Origin: Amycolatopsis echigonensis
GTDB lineage: Bacteria; Actinomycetota; Actinomycetes; Mycobacteriales; Pseudonocardiaceae
Assembly: GCF_014174495.1 (NCBI RefSeq)
Contig: NZ_JACJHR010000019.1
Location: 62,001 to 126,000 of the forward strand
DNA length: 64,000 bases
Reading direction: 5' to 3'
The position numbers and the translations under genes are program-made. Shown here piece after piece: positions 54,242-62,702 of this stretch. Under the pieces are notes generated by a model that was given only the letters and a program-made list of their open reading frames with translations, made no database searches and had not been told where the DNA came from. Positions within the stretch are counted from its first letter, which is position 1. Each line of letters starts with the position of its first letter.

Positions 54242-55119
54242 AGCAGCCCCACCGCCGTGTCGACGGCCTTGGCGACATCGCCGTCGTGCGGATACAGCAG
54301 CGAACGCCCGACCACGAGCCCTTGCACGGTCGGCAAAGCCAGTGCTTCCTGCCAGGCCGCGAACGCCGCGTCGGGGTCCTTGACCTCTCCGCCGAGCAGC
54401 ACCGCGGGCAGCGTCGACGCGGCCAGCACCCGCGCCATGTCGGCGACGACCGGCAGCTTCAGCCAGGTGTAGGCCGACGAGCGGCCGAGGCCGGAGGCGA
54501 TGGTGATGGACCGGATCACGGCCTCGGGGGAGAGGTCGTTGCGGACCTTCCCGTCGACCCATTCGGACACGAACGGCTCGACCATCGCGATCAGCTTCCG
54601 GGCGGCGAGCTCGTCGACCGCTTTCGCGGTGTTCTCCAGGACGCTCGGCGTGGCCGGGTCGGAGAGACAGATCCGGGTGAGGGTCTTGCCGCCGTCGAAC
54701 CGCATGCGCGCGATGGTTTCCGCGTCGTAGCAGGCGAACCGGTCGTCGATCTCGAAGCTCGACCCGGCCAGCCCGGTGCGGTTCATCGACCCGATGACGG
54801 TCTTGCCGTCCAGCGCGCCGAGCAGCAGCAGGTCGTCGATGATGTCGGCGGTCGCGAGCACGCCGGTGACGCCCGGGCGTTCGAGGGCGAGGCAGAGCCG
54901 GTCGAGCAGTTCGCCGCGGTCGGCCATGGCCAGCGGATCGGAGCCCACCGCGTTCGCCCCGCGCGCCGGGTGGTCGGCTGCGATGATCATCGTCCGGCCC
55001 TTGTCGTTGAACGGCGATTTCGCGCGCACCCGCGCCGCCGCCGCCTCGGCGATCGCCTCCGGATCATGCACCCGTTTGGCGACGATCCGCTCGACAGTGC
55101 TCGTTTGGACCCTGTTCAT
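54238..55119 (-). CDS. Class I aldolase-like barrel (Cgl0158 family)
   Basis: A 293-residue (beta/alpha)8 protein of the DeoC/LacD-like aldolase group, similar to the barrel protein encoded beside iolC in Corynebacterium clusters. GRTMIIAADHPARGANAVG, TGVLATADIIDDLLLLGAL, IGSMNRTGLAG, YTWLKLPVVADM (a Lys in the Schiff-base position) and PAVLLGGEV, then VVGRSLLYP form the barrel. The cluster has no separate IolJ class II aldolase, so this protein probably cleaves 2-deoxy-5-keto-gluconate-6-phosphate to dihydroxyacetone phosphate and malonate semialdehyde. That role is inference from context. Confidence 0.82.
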   Translation of the reverse strand: MNRVQTSTVERIVAKRVHDPEAIAEAAAARVRAKSPFNDKGRTMIIAADHPARGANAVGSDPLAMADRGELLDRLCLALERPGVTGVLATADIIDDLLLLGALDGKTVIGSMNRTGLAGSSFEIDDRFACYDAETIARMRFDGGKTLTRICLSDPATPSVLENTAKAVDELAARKLIAMVEPFVSEWVDGKVRNDLSPEAVIRSITIASGLGRSSAYTWLKLPVVADMARVLAASTLPAVLLGGEVKDPDAAFAAWQEALALPTVQGLVVGRSLLYPHDGDVAKAVDTAVGLL

Positions 55120-56063
55120 GCGTTTCCTCCGAGCTTGCGCAGTACCTGGGCTTCGGTGGGCATGGCGTCCGAACAGGACAGTTCCCCGGCGACGTGCGCG
55201 CCGGCCGCGTTCGCGAACCGCATCACGCGTTCGGTGTCCCAGCCGGACAGCAGCCCGTGCACGAGGGCGCCGCCGAACGCGTCGCCGGCGCCGAGGCCGT
55301 TGACGACGTCGACCGGCACCGGCGGCACCTCGACCTCGCCGCTGTCGTCCACGGCGAGGACGCCCTTCGGCCCCTGCTTCACCACGGCCAGCGAAATTCC
55401 CCGGTCCCGCAACGCTTTCGCGGCTTCGCGCGGCTCGCGGGAAGCGACCGCGGTGTCGCATTCGTCGAGGTTGCCGACCGCGACCGTCACGTGGTCGAGC
55501 GCCTTGCCGACCCATTCGCGGGCCTGCTCGCGGGACTCCCAGAACATCGGCCGGTAGTCGAGGTCGAGCACGGTGATTCCCTCGCGGCCACGGGCTTCCA
55601 GCGCGGCCAGCGTCGCCGAGCGGCTCGGTTCCTGGGACAGCCCGGTCACCGTCACCCAGAACACCTTCGCCGCGCGGATCGCGTCGAGGTCGAGTTCCTC
55701 GGGGAAGAGGTCGAGGTCCGGGGCCTTGGGGAAGCGGTAGAAGTAGAGCGGGAAGTCGTCCGGCGGGAAGATCTCGCAGAACGTCACCGGCGTCGGCAGA
55801 TGCGCGGACGTGCCGACGAACCGGTCGTCCACGCCGAACTCGCCGAGTGCGCGGTGCAGGTACCGGCCGAACGGATCGTCGCCGGTCTTGGTGATCACCG
55901 CGCTGCGGCGGCCGTAACGGGCGGCGGCGACCGCGACGTTGGTCGCGCTGCCGCCGAGGTATTTGCCGAACGAAGTGACGTCTTCCAGGCCGACGCCGGT
56001 CTGCTCGGGGTAGATGTCGACCCCGATCCGGCCCATCGTGACGAGGTCGAACCCCGTGGTCAT
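55116..56063 (-). CDS. iolC: 5-dehydro-2-deoxygluconokinase
   Basis: A 315-residue PfkB-family sugar kinase. The N-terminus is FDLVTMGRIGVDIYPEQTG, the first PfkB signature is GKYLGGSATNVAVAAARYG, and the second is DVVNGLGAGDAFGGALVHGLL with the catalytic Asp in GAGDAF. It phosphorylates 2-deoxy-5-keto-gluconate. It is first gene of the - strand operon, and its stop overlaps the aldolase start by 4 bp. The promoter lies in the 120-bp spacer shared with the GntR gene: a TTGACA element (- strand 56133-56128) coincides with the IolR-type motif. Confidence 0.92.
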   Translation of the reverse strand: MTTGFDLVTMGRIGVDIYPEQTGVGLEDVTSFGKYLGGSATNVAVAAARYGRRSAVITKTGDDPFGRYLHRALGEFGVDDRFVGTSAHLPTPVTFCEIFPPDDFPLYFYRFPKAPDLDLFPEELDLDAIRAAKVFWVTVTGLSQEPSRSATLAALEARGREGITVLDLDYRPMFWESREQAREWVGKALDHVTVAVGNLDECDTAVASREPREAAKALRDRGISLAVVKQGPKGVLAVDDSGEVEVPPVPVDVVNGLGAGDAFGGALVHGLLSGWDTERVMRFANAAGAHVAGELSCSDAMPTEAQVLRKLGGNA

Positions 56064-56127
56064 CGTCGAGTCCTCCTGCCTGCCGCGGTGGCTCCGCCCC
56101 CTGACAGTGCAGTACCCCGGCGGACTT

Positions 56128-56154
56128 TGTCAAGACATATGGACATTAGGTCAT
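56128..56154. promoter_or_regulatory. IolR-type operator over iolC promoter
   Basis: TGTCAAGACA (56128-56137; TGTCTTGACA on the - strand) fits all ten positions of KGWCHTRACA, the motif reported for Corynebacterium IolR. It contains the TTGACA -35 element facing iolC. A second, weaker inverted repeat (ATGGACATTAGGTCAT, 56139-56154) follows. Confidence 0.65.
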
Positions 56155-56183
56155 TGCGACGTAGACCCGGTAGGCTCCGGACC

Positions 56184-56942
56184 ATGAGCACCAGCCCGGC
56201 CTGGGATCCCGCGCGCGAGATCGCGGTGGATCCGGCCAGTCCCGAGCCGCTGTACTTCCAGGTCGCGCGCCAGCTGCACGCCGCGATCGACGACGGCAGG
56301 CTGCCCGCGGGGTCCCGGCTGGCGAACGAGCTGGACCTGGCGGCGAGCCTGCGGCTGTCCCGGCCGACCGTCCGGCAGGCCATCCAGTCGCTGGTCAACC
56401 AGGGCCTGCTGGTCCGCAAGCGCGGCGTCGGCACCCAGGTGGTGCGCACGAAGGTCGCCCGCCCGCTGCGGCTGAGCAGCCTGTACGACGACCTGACGGG
56501 CCTCGGCGGCACCCCGGAGACGGCGGTGCTGTGCAACCGCGTGGAGGACGCGGACGCCGAGACGGCCGCGCTGCTGGAAGCCCCGGCGCTCGCCCGCGCC
56601 CGGCGCTTGAAGCGGATCCGGTCCACCGACGGCGAACCGCTGGCGGTGATGAACAACTACCTCCCGGACGGCCTGCTCGACCCGTCCGACGAGGACCTGC
56701 GAGAGAACGGCCTCTACCAGCTGCTGCGCGCGGCCGGCGTGCGGCTGCACTCGGCGCAGCAGAGCATCGGCGCCCGCCTGGCGTCCGCGGAAGACGCGGA
56801 ACTGCTCTGCGAGGAACCGGGAGCCCCGCTGCTGACCATGCAGCGGACGACGTACGACGAAACCGGCCGGGTCGTCGAGTACGGCTGGCATGTGTACCGG
56901 GCGTCCCGGTACAGCTTCAACCTCTCCCTGACAAACAGTTGA
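56184..56942 (+). CDS. iolR: GntR family regulator, IolR-like
   Basis: A 252-residue GntR/HutC-type repressor. The wHTH is YFQVARQLHAAIDDGRLPAG, LANELDLAASLRLSRPTVRQ and GLLVRKRGVGTQVV. The C-terminal UTRA domain (about 90-250) ends YDETGRVVEYGWHVYRASRY, a typical UTRA end. It is divergent from iolC exactly as iolR is in Corynebacterium glutamicum, with an IolR-type motif in the spacer. It therefore most likely represses the iolC-to-mmsA operon until an inositol-derived ligand binds the UTRA domain. Confidence 0.85.
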   Translation: MSTSPAWDPAREIAVDPASPEPLYFQVARQLHAAIDDGRLPAGSRLANELDLAASLRLSRPTVRQAIQSLVNQGLLVRKRGVGTQVVRTKVARPLRLSSLYDDLTGLGGTPETAVLCNRVEDADAETAALLEAPALARARRLKRIRSTDGEPLAVMNNYLPDGLLDPSDEDLRENGLYQLLRAAGVRLHSAQQSIGARLASAEDAELLCEEPGAPLLTMQRTTYDETGRVVEYGWHVYRASRYSFNLSLTNS

Positions 56943-56964
56943 GGGAGATCCGGCGAGCCCTCGC

Positions 56965-58428
56965 CTAGATCGGAAGCTCAGCGGAGTCCACGCCGACGAC
57001 CCGGTCGCCGCAGAACACGCGAACCGATTCGGCCGGACCGTGTCCGCCGATGCCGGCTGGTCCCCAGAAGGTCTGCGCCGAGCCGTCAGCGAGGTCGGCG
57101 AGTTTGGCACCGTTGATGCGCACCTCCCCGGACAGGACGCGCGAACCGATTTCGATCGCGTGGTCGGTGTCCGTGCCGAAGACATAGGCGTCGAGTCCGG
57201 AGGGGTTCGCGTTGGCGATCCGCAGCGCCTCTTCGTCGGAGTCGACCGCGTGCAGGGAGACCACCGGACCGAACAGTTCGGCGTTGGCCCGCGCGGGGTC
57301 GGCTCCGGAGGCGATCGTGGGGGAGAGGAAGAACCCGTCGAGGTCGGGCAGTCGCGCGGGTTGGGAGATCTCGGCGCCCGAACCGCGCAGGTCTTCGATC
57401 CGGCGGATCAGCGTTTCATAGTGCGGCGCATTGGAAATCGGCCCCACGTCGGCGTTCTCGTCGAGCGAATGGCCGATCTCGAGCGCGGCGATGCGCTGGT
57501 TCAAAGCGTCCAGAAGCGAAGCGGTCAGGCACCGGGGCGCGAGAACCTTGCCGGGGCCTTCGCACCATTGCCCGTTCAGCTTGGTGAGCCCCTCGGCGAT
57601 GCCGTCCGCGGCGACGTCGACGTCCGCGTCGTCGAGCACGAGAACCGGGTTGTTGCCGCCGAGTTCCAGCTGGAGGACCTTGAAATCCTCCGCGGCGGCC
57701 CGGGCGATGGCGCGACCCGCGCCCGGGCCGCCGGTGAAGGAGACGACCTTGACGCGCGGGTCGGCGGTCAGCGCGGCCCCGACGGTTCCCGTTCCATGGA
57801 GAAGTTGCAGGGCCCCTGCGGGCAGCCCGGCCGCGACGAAGCACTCGACGACGATCTGTGCGCTGCCGGGCGCGTGTTCCGAAGGTTTCAGGATGACCGG
57901 GCATCCCGCGGCGACGGCGCTCACGACCTTCGCCGCCGGAATGAAGCTCGGACCGTTCCACGGCGTGAGAATCGCGGCTGGTCCCAACGGAAGCCGGTAG
58001 AGGCGAACGTCGCGGCCGCCTGCCTCGAGCGAGGTCACCCGGGGAATGCCGACCAGGTCCGCTGCCGCCGATCGGACTCGCGCGGGCAGGAACGACGCGA
58101 CCTTCCTCGTGACGCTGATCGGCACGCCGCTCGTCAGCGAGTCCGCACGGGCGATGTCCTCGACGCGCTCTGCCAGGTTCTCCGCGACTCGCTCAAGCAT
58201 GCTGGCCCGCTCGCGCCGGGCGTCCTCGTCCCACGCGCCGATGTCGTAGACCCGCTCGGCGTGCTGCAAAGCGCGTTCCACGTCGCCTGGCGCGGTGGTG
58301 GCCATCTGATGCACGGGCTGGCGCGTGTTGGGGTCGAGATTCCAGGCGTCGCCGACTGTTTCGCATTCGCTCCATTCGTCGGCGATGTAGTTCAGCGGGG
58401 CGGGCAGCGGGTGGTCGCTCGGGGACAT
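56965..58428 (-). CDS. Aldehyde dehydrogenase of amine-degradation operon
   Basis: A 487-residue aldehyde dehydrogenase. ILTPWNGPSFIPAAKVV, KPSEHAPGSA, VSFTGGPGAGRAIA, QLELGGNNPVLVLDDAD with the general-base Glu, LNGQWCEGPGKV with the nucleophile Cys, and ELFGPVVSLHAV are in order. ATG 58428 is preferred because AAGG is 8 bp upstream; GTG 58437 is the alternative. It is last of the - strand operon headed by the glutamine synthetase-like gene. In the Puu pathway the matching enzyme (PuuC) oxidises a gamma-glutamyl aldehyde, and a similar step is plausible here. Confidence 0.87.
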   Translation of the reverse strand: MSPSDHPLPAPLNYIADEWSECETVGDAWNLDPNTRQPVHQMATTAPGDVERALQHAERVYDIGAWDEDARRERASMLERVAENLAERVEDIARADSLTSGVPISVTRKVASFLPARVRSAAADLVGIPRVTSLEAGGRDVRLYRLPLGPAAILTPWNGPSFIPAAKVVSAVAAGCPVILKPSEHAPGSAQIVVECFVAAGLPAGALQLLHGTGTVGAALTADPRVKVVSFTGGPGAGRAIARAAAEDFKVLQLELGGNNPVLVLDDADVDVAADGIAEGLTKLNGQWCEGPGKVLAPRCLTASLLDALNQRIAALEIGHSLDENADVGPISNAPHYETLIRRIEDLRGSGAEISQPARLPDLDGFFLSPTIASGADPARANAELFGPVVSLHAVDSDEEALRIANANPSGLDAYVFGTDTDHAIEIGSRVLSGEVRINGAKLADLADGSAQTFWGPAGIGGHGPAESVRVFCGDRVVGVDSAELPI

Positions 58429-58449
58429 CGGATTCACCTTCGCGGTTGT

Positions 58450-59547
58450 TCAGGCGTGGAGGTCGACGACGACGCGGGTCACGTCGCCGGATCGCATGGC
58501 GGCGAACCCGTCGTCGATGTCGCGGAACGGGATCACCTCGGTGACCATTTCGGCGAGCAGCAGCCGGCCCTGCCGGTACAGCCGCGCGAGCTGGAGGATG
58601 TCCTCGCGCGCCTGCCCGGATCCCATGTACGAGCCGATGAGCCGCTTCTCCTGGAAGAAGAAGTCCGCCGCGGGAAGGCTCAGGTCGGTCCCGTCCGGCG
58701 CGATGCCGACCAGACAGGCGGTTCCGGCCGGGCGCAGGACGGCCAGGGCGGTCGCCGCGGTACGGGCTGAACCGACGGCTTCGAACGAGTAGTCGACGCC
58801 GTCGCCAAGGTGCTCGCGGATCGCGGCGACGACGTCTTCGGCGCCGCCGTTGACGGTATGGGTGGCGCCGTACTTGCGGGCAGCTCGCAGCCGCGCGTCG
58901 TCAAGGTCGACGGCGATGACGGCCGACGCTCCGGCCAGCCGAGCGCCTTGGACGATGGCGGAACCGACCCCGCCGCATCCGATCACCGCGACAGTGCTTC
59001 CCGGGCGGACCTCGGCTCCGCGGAAAACCGCGCCCACCCCGGTGATGACGCAGCACGAGAGCAGACAGCCCACGTGCGACGGGACATCGTCGGGGAGCTT
59101 CACGAGCGCGTTCTCCCGCATCAGCGTGTGCTGCGAGAACGCGCCCAGGTCGCCGAGCCGTTCGATCCGGCGGCCGTCGAGGTGCTGGAACGCCGGCCGC
59201 GGACGCTGCCGGACCTCCTCGACGCGCTGGCACTGCGTCGGCCGGCCGGCCTCGCAGTTGCGGCAGCGGCCGCACGAAGGCGTGAGCGCGCCGACCACTC
59301 GGTCCCCGGGCTTGAGGCCGGTCACCGCAGAGCCGACCGCTTCGACCACGCCGGCCACCTCGTGGCCGAGGACGACCGGAAGGTCGATCGGCACGGTCCC
59401 GGTTTTGTAGTGCAGGTCGCTGTGGCACAGCCCGACGTGGGAGACCGCGATCCGGGCCTCGTGCGGTTCGGGGTCGTCGACCTGGATCGTGGTCAGGGCG
59501 AGCGGCTCGTTCACGCCGCTGAGCACAGCGGCCCGCGTGGTGATCAC
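58450..59547 (-). CDS. Zinc-dependent alcohol dehydrogenase
   Basis: A 365-residue medium-chain dehydrogenase. Catalytic zinc ligands appear in VGLCHSDLHY and GHEVAGVVE, with CCVITGVGA later. The structural zinc site is CGRCRNCEAGRPTQC (four Cys). The NAD-binding loop is GCGGVGSAIVQGARL, and AVDLDDARL has the Asp that favours NAD+. QHLDGRRIERLGDLGAFSQH is a longer insertion typical of class III-like bacterial enzymes. ATG 59547 follows GTGATC-poor spacing of 24 bp after the ligase gene. It would oxidise an alcohol intermediate to the aldehyde used by the next gene product. The substrate is unknown. Confidence 0.9.
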   Translation of the reverse strand: MITTRAAVLSGVNEPLALTTIQVDDPEPHEARIAVSHVGLCHSDLHYKTGTVPIDLPVVLGHEVAGVVEAVGSAVTGLKPGDRVVGALTPSCGRCRNCEAGRPTQCQRVEEVRQRPRPAFQHLDGRRIERLGDLGAFSQHTLMRENALVKLPDDVPSHVGCLLSCCVITGVGAVFRGAEVRPGSTVAVIGCGGVGSAIVQGARLAGASAVIAVDLDDARLRAARKYGATHTVNGGAEDVVAAIREHLGDGVDYSFEAVGSARTAATALAVLRPAGTACLVGIAPDGTDLSLPAADFFFQEKRLIGSYMGSGQAREDILQLARLYRQGRLLLAEMVTEVIPFRDIDDGFAAMRSGDVTRVVVDLHA

Positions 59548-59571
59548 GTCAGTTCTCCTCGTTCGTCGGTT

Positions 59572-61917
59572 TCACCCGCGTGCCGCGTCGATGCGGTCCG
59601 GCGCGGCGGGCGCGCCCTTCTCGGTCCAGAAGCTTTGGATTCCCGCGCGGTACACGCCGCTTTCCCAGGCCTCTCGCGCGGCGAGGTCCTCCCGGGCGAA
59701 GGCCTCCTCGATCTCGGCGGGCCGCGGTCGCAGCAGCGCGAGATGCGTCGCCGTCGTATTGGTCGGCGGCGTCCAGTCGAGAACGGTTTCGACCGCGCGG
59801 TCGACGAGCTCGTCCGGCTCGACGATTTCGTCCAGGAGACCGATCCGCAGGGCTTCCTCGGCGTCCATCCGGTGCGCGCCCAGCACCATCCGGATCGCGC
59901 GGCCTCGGACCAGCCGGGGCAGCAGGACGCTCGTGGCGTTGGAGATCGTGAGGCCGCGCCGGTTCTCCGGCTGGTAATACTCGGTCGCTGGCGTGCCGAT
60001 CCGGGTGTCGCAGCACAGGGTGATCTCGGACGCCCCGCCCACCGCCAAGCCGTTGACCGCGGCGACGACCGGGACCCGGGTCTCCAGGATCGCCCGCGTG
60101 ATGTCGTGAAAGGTCTCGAACGCGGTCTTGACCTCGTCGTAGCAGGCGGGGGCGGCTCCGAGGTCTTCTCCGGCCGAGAACGCCCGCCCTTCGCCGGTGA
60201 GGACGATGCCGCGCGCCTTCCGCCCGGTGCCGAACTCGCGGATGAGGCTCGCGAGGCGGCGGCGTGTGGCGACGGTCAGCGCGTTGAGCTTCTCGGGCCG
60301 GGACAGGGTGACCACCGCGACGTCCCGGGTGATGTCGACGCGCAGATCGGGGAGGGACTGGCCGCGAGACGGGCCGAAATCGTAGACAGCGCCCGGATCG
60401 GCCCGTTCCTTGAGCGCGGGCTTGGCCACCCGCTCGGAAGGAGTGCGCGGGAAGTCGTCCACGAACTCGACATAGCGAGGCACCTTGAAACGGGCGAGCT
60501 GGGTCCCGGCTCGCTGGACGATCGAGTCCGCGGTCGACCGTCCGGCCGCGAGGCCGTCGGCGAGCTGGACAAAGGCTTTGACTTCTTCGCCCATCAGATC
60601 GTCCGGCTCGGCGACGACCGCCGCGGCCACCACGGCGGGGTCGCGTTCGAGCGCCGCCTCCACCTCGGCGCTGGCGATGTTCTCGCCGCCTCGCCGGACC
60701 ATGTCCTTGATGCGTCCGACAATCCTGATTTCCCCGTCGTCGCCGCGAACCACGACGTCGCCCGTGTGAAGCCAGCCGTCGCGCAGGACGCGCGCCGTGT
60801 CTTCGGGCCGGTTCCAGTAGCCGGTCATCATGGGCTTGCCCTTGACCGTGAGCTCTCCGCGTTCGCCAGCCGGAACTTCCGTGCCGTCCGGGGCGACCAC
60901 GCGCACCTGTTTGGTCGGCACCGGGCGGCCGAGGCTTCCGCTGCCCACAGCGGCGGGATCGGCGAAACTCGAAACCAGGTCGAAGCCGGACTCGGTCATG
61001 CCGTAGACCTCGCGCCACGGAGCGCCCCATCGCTCCTCCAACGCGGCGTGCAGGTCCGCGGGGATCCCGGAGCACAACACCATCCGGACGGAATTGTCGC
61101 GGTCGCTCGGATCCGGCGGCTGTTTGAGCAGAAGGGTCGGCATGGATCCGAGGACGTAGAAGAAGGTCGCGCCGTGCCGGCGCACGTCCGCGAAGAAGCC
61201 TGAGGCCGAGAACCGCGGCAGCACCGCCAGAGGAGCGCCCACGGTGAGCGCGACCGCGACATTCCACAGTGGATCCATGTACGAGAACGGCTGCGCGGTA
61301 AGCAGTACATCGTCCGGGCCCAAGCCGGTCGAGGCCGCGCACAACCACCCGTTGCGGACCCAGTAGTCGTGAGTCAGCATGCAGGCCTTGGGAAATCCGG
61401 TGGTTCCCGAGGTGTATTGGAGGTTCGCCAAGGTGTCGGCGGCGACGGCGACGTCGGGCGCGCTGGCCGGGAACCGCGCGGACCCGTCGTCGGCGATGTC
61501 GACGACCCGCACCGCCCCCGGGTTCGCCACGCCGTGCACCAGCCGCAGGTGGTCGTGATCGGTGAAAACGAGCCGGGCGCCGGAGTCTTTCAGCACGAAC
61601 GCGAGGTCTGCTTGCTGATACTTGGCGTTGACCGGCACGGCGACGGCACCCGCCTTGAGCGCGGCGAGCCACACGACCGGCCACTGCACGACATTCGGGA
61701 GCATGACCGCGACCCGGTCGCCGGGCTCGACGCCGTCGGTCTCGATCAGGCGGTGCGCCAGCCGCGAGGTCCAAGCGTCGATCTCGCCGAAGGTCCACGA
61801 CCGGTCGCCGAAACGGAGGAATTCCCCGTCCGGCGACTGGGCCGCGCGTTCCGCCAGCAGTGCGGTCAGGGTCGGCGTCGACGGGTCCTCGCCGAGGCGA
61901 TCAGCCGCGATGGTCAT
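59572..61917 (-). CDS. Fused acyl-CoA ligase / enoyl-CoA hydratase
   Basis: A 781-residue two-domain protein. Residues about 1-520 form an ANL acyl-CoA synthetase: LQYTSGTTGFPKACMLTH (P-loop), REVYGMTESGFDLV, GWLHTGDVV, GRIKDMVRRGGENI and the C-terminal Lys in PSERVAKPALKE. Residues about 540-781 form a crotonase: VAVVTLSRPEKLNALT, GEGRAFSAGEDL and AVNGLAVGGASEITLCCD, with PENRRGLTIS after it. The reading frame runs through both without a stop, so one polypeptide would activate an acid and then act on the enoyl-CoA. ATG 61917 overlaps the amidotransferase stop by 4 bp. The fusion is unusual. The natural substrate is unknown. Confidence 0.9.
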   Translation of the reverse strand: MTIAADRLGEDPSTPTLTALLAERAAQSPDGEFLRFGDRSWTFGEIDAWTSRLAHRLIETDGVEPGDRVAVMLPNVVQWPVVWLAALKAGAVAVPVNAKYQQADLAFVLKDSGARLVFTDHDHLRLVHGVANPGAVRVVDIADDGSARFPASAPDVAVAADTLANLQYTSGTTGFPKACMLTHDYWVRNGWLCAASTGLGPDDVLLTAQPFSYMDPLWNVAVALTVGAPLAVLPRFSASGFFADVRRHGATFFYVLGSMPTLLLKQPPDPSDRDNSVRMVLCSGIPADLHAALEERWGAPWREVYGMTESGFDLVSSFADPAAVGSGSLGRPVPTKQVRVVAPDGTEVPAGERGELTVKGKPMMTGYWNRPEDTARVLRDGWLHTGDVVVRGDDGEIRIVGRIKDMVRRGGENIASAEVEAALERDPAVVAAAVVAEPDDLMGEEVKAFVQLADGLAAGRSTADSIVQRAGTQLARFKVPRYVEFVDDFPRTPSERVAKPALKERADPGAVYDFGPSRGQSLPDLRVDITRDVAVVTLSRPEKLNALTVATRRRLASLIREFGTGRKARGIVLTGEGRAFSAGEDLGAAPACYDEVKTAFETFHDITRAILETRVPVVAAVNGLAVGGASEITLCCDTRIGTPATEYYQPENRRGLTISNATSVLLPRLVRGRAIRMVLGAHRMDAEEALRIGLLDEIVEPDELVDRAVETVLDWTPPTNTTATHLALLRPRPAEIEEAFAREDLAAREAWESGVYRAGIQSFWTEKGAPAAPDRIDAARG

Positions 61918-62702
61918 GCTTTCACCGTTCCTCGGTTGTTCTGTAGTTCCGGGACGTACCGGCGTTGGGCGGACTCCTCGACGATCCACCCCAGCGCGGG
62001 ATCGGGGCTCGCCATCCACTCCGGATGCCATTGCACGGCCAGCACGGGCGAACCGGGGAGTTCCATCGCCTCGGCCACCCCGTCCTCGGTGCGGCCGGTC
62101 ACGACGAGCCCGGCGCCGCACCGGTCCACCGCTTGGTGATGCCACGAGTTGGTGACCGCGTGGTCGCCGAACAGCCCCGCGGCGATCGAGCCGGGCTCGA
62201 AGGTCACGGCGTGATCCGGCGTGCCGTCGGTCGGCGCGGATTCCGGGGAGAGATGCCGCACCGCGCCGGGGGAGAGGTCGGCGACGAGCGTGCCCCCGAG
62301 CGCGACATTGATGATCTGCATGCCCCGGCACACGCCGAGGACCGGGATTTCCCGTTTCAGCGCTTCATGGACGAGTGCGATCTCGTACGCGTCGCGCTCG
62401 GCGTCGTGCACCGCAGGGTCGGTCCGCGGATCGATTTCCCGCACCACCGCGGTGTCCCCGCCCCACCGGCCCGGGTGGACGTCCTGTCCGCCGGTGACGA
62501 CGACGCCGGACAGCCATGCCGCGGCGTCTTCCGGAGGAGCGTCGTAGGGCAGATGGACCGGCACGCCGCCGGCCCGCGCGATCCTCGTCGCGAAGGCCGC
62601 CATGTAGCTGTCGGTGTGCATGTCTCCGTAGCGGCTGTCCGCCCCGGCGACCAGTCCCATCCGGAAGCGGCGGCCGGTGACGCCGATGAGCGGCCTGGTC
62701 AC
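61914..62702 (-). CDS. Class I glutamine amidotransferase-like gamma-glutamyl hydrolase (PuuD-like)
   Basis: A 262-residue peptidase C26-type protein. It begins VTRPLIGVTGRR. The nucleophile elbow is PVLGVCRGMQIINVALGGTL with the catalytic Cys, SWHHQAVDR follows, and the His/Glu pair lies in VQWHPEWM. The family includes gamma-glutamyl-gamma-aminobutyrate hydrolase PuuD and the AtdA2-type hydrolase of aniline degradation. It would remove the glutamyl group that the upstream synthetase adds. GTG 62702 overlaps the synthetase stop, and its own stop overlaps the ligase start, so the three are translationally coupled. Confidence 0.88.
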   Translation of the reverse strand: MTRPLIGVTGRRFRMGLVAGADSRYGDMHTDSYMAAFATRIARAGGVPVHLPYDAPPEDAAAWLSGVVVTGGQDVHPGRWGGDTAVVREIDPRTDPAVHDAERDAYEIALVHEALKREIPVLGVCRGMQIINVALGGTLVADLSPGAVRHLSPESAPTDGTPDHAVTFEPGSIAAGLFGDHAVTNSWHHQAVDRCGAGLVVTGRTEDGVAEAMELPGSPVLAVQWHPEWMASPDPALGWIVEESAQRRYVPELQNNRGTVKA

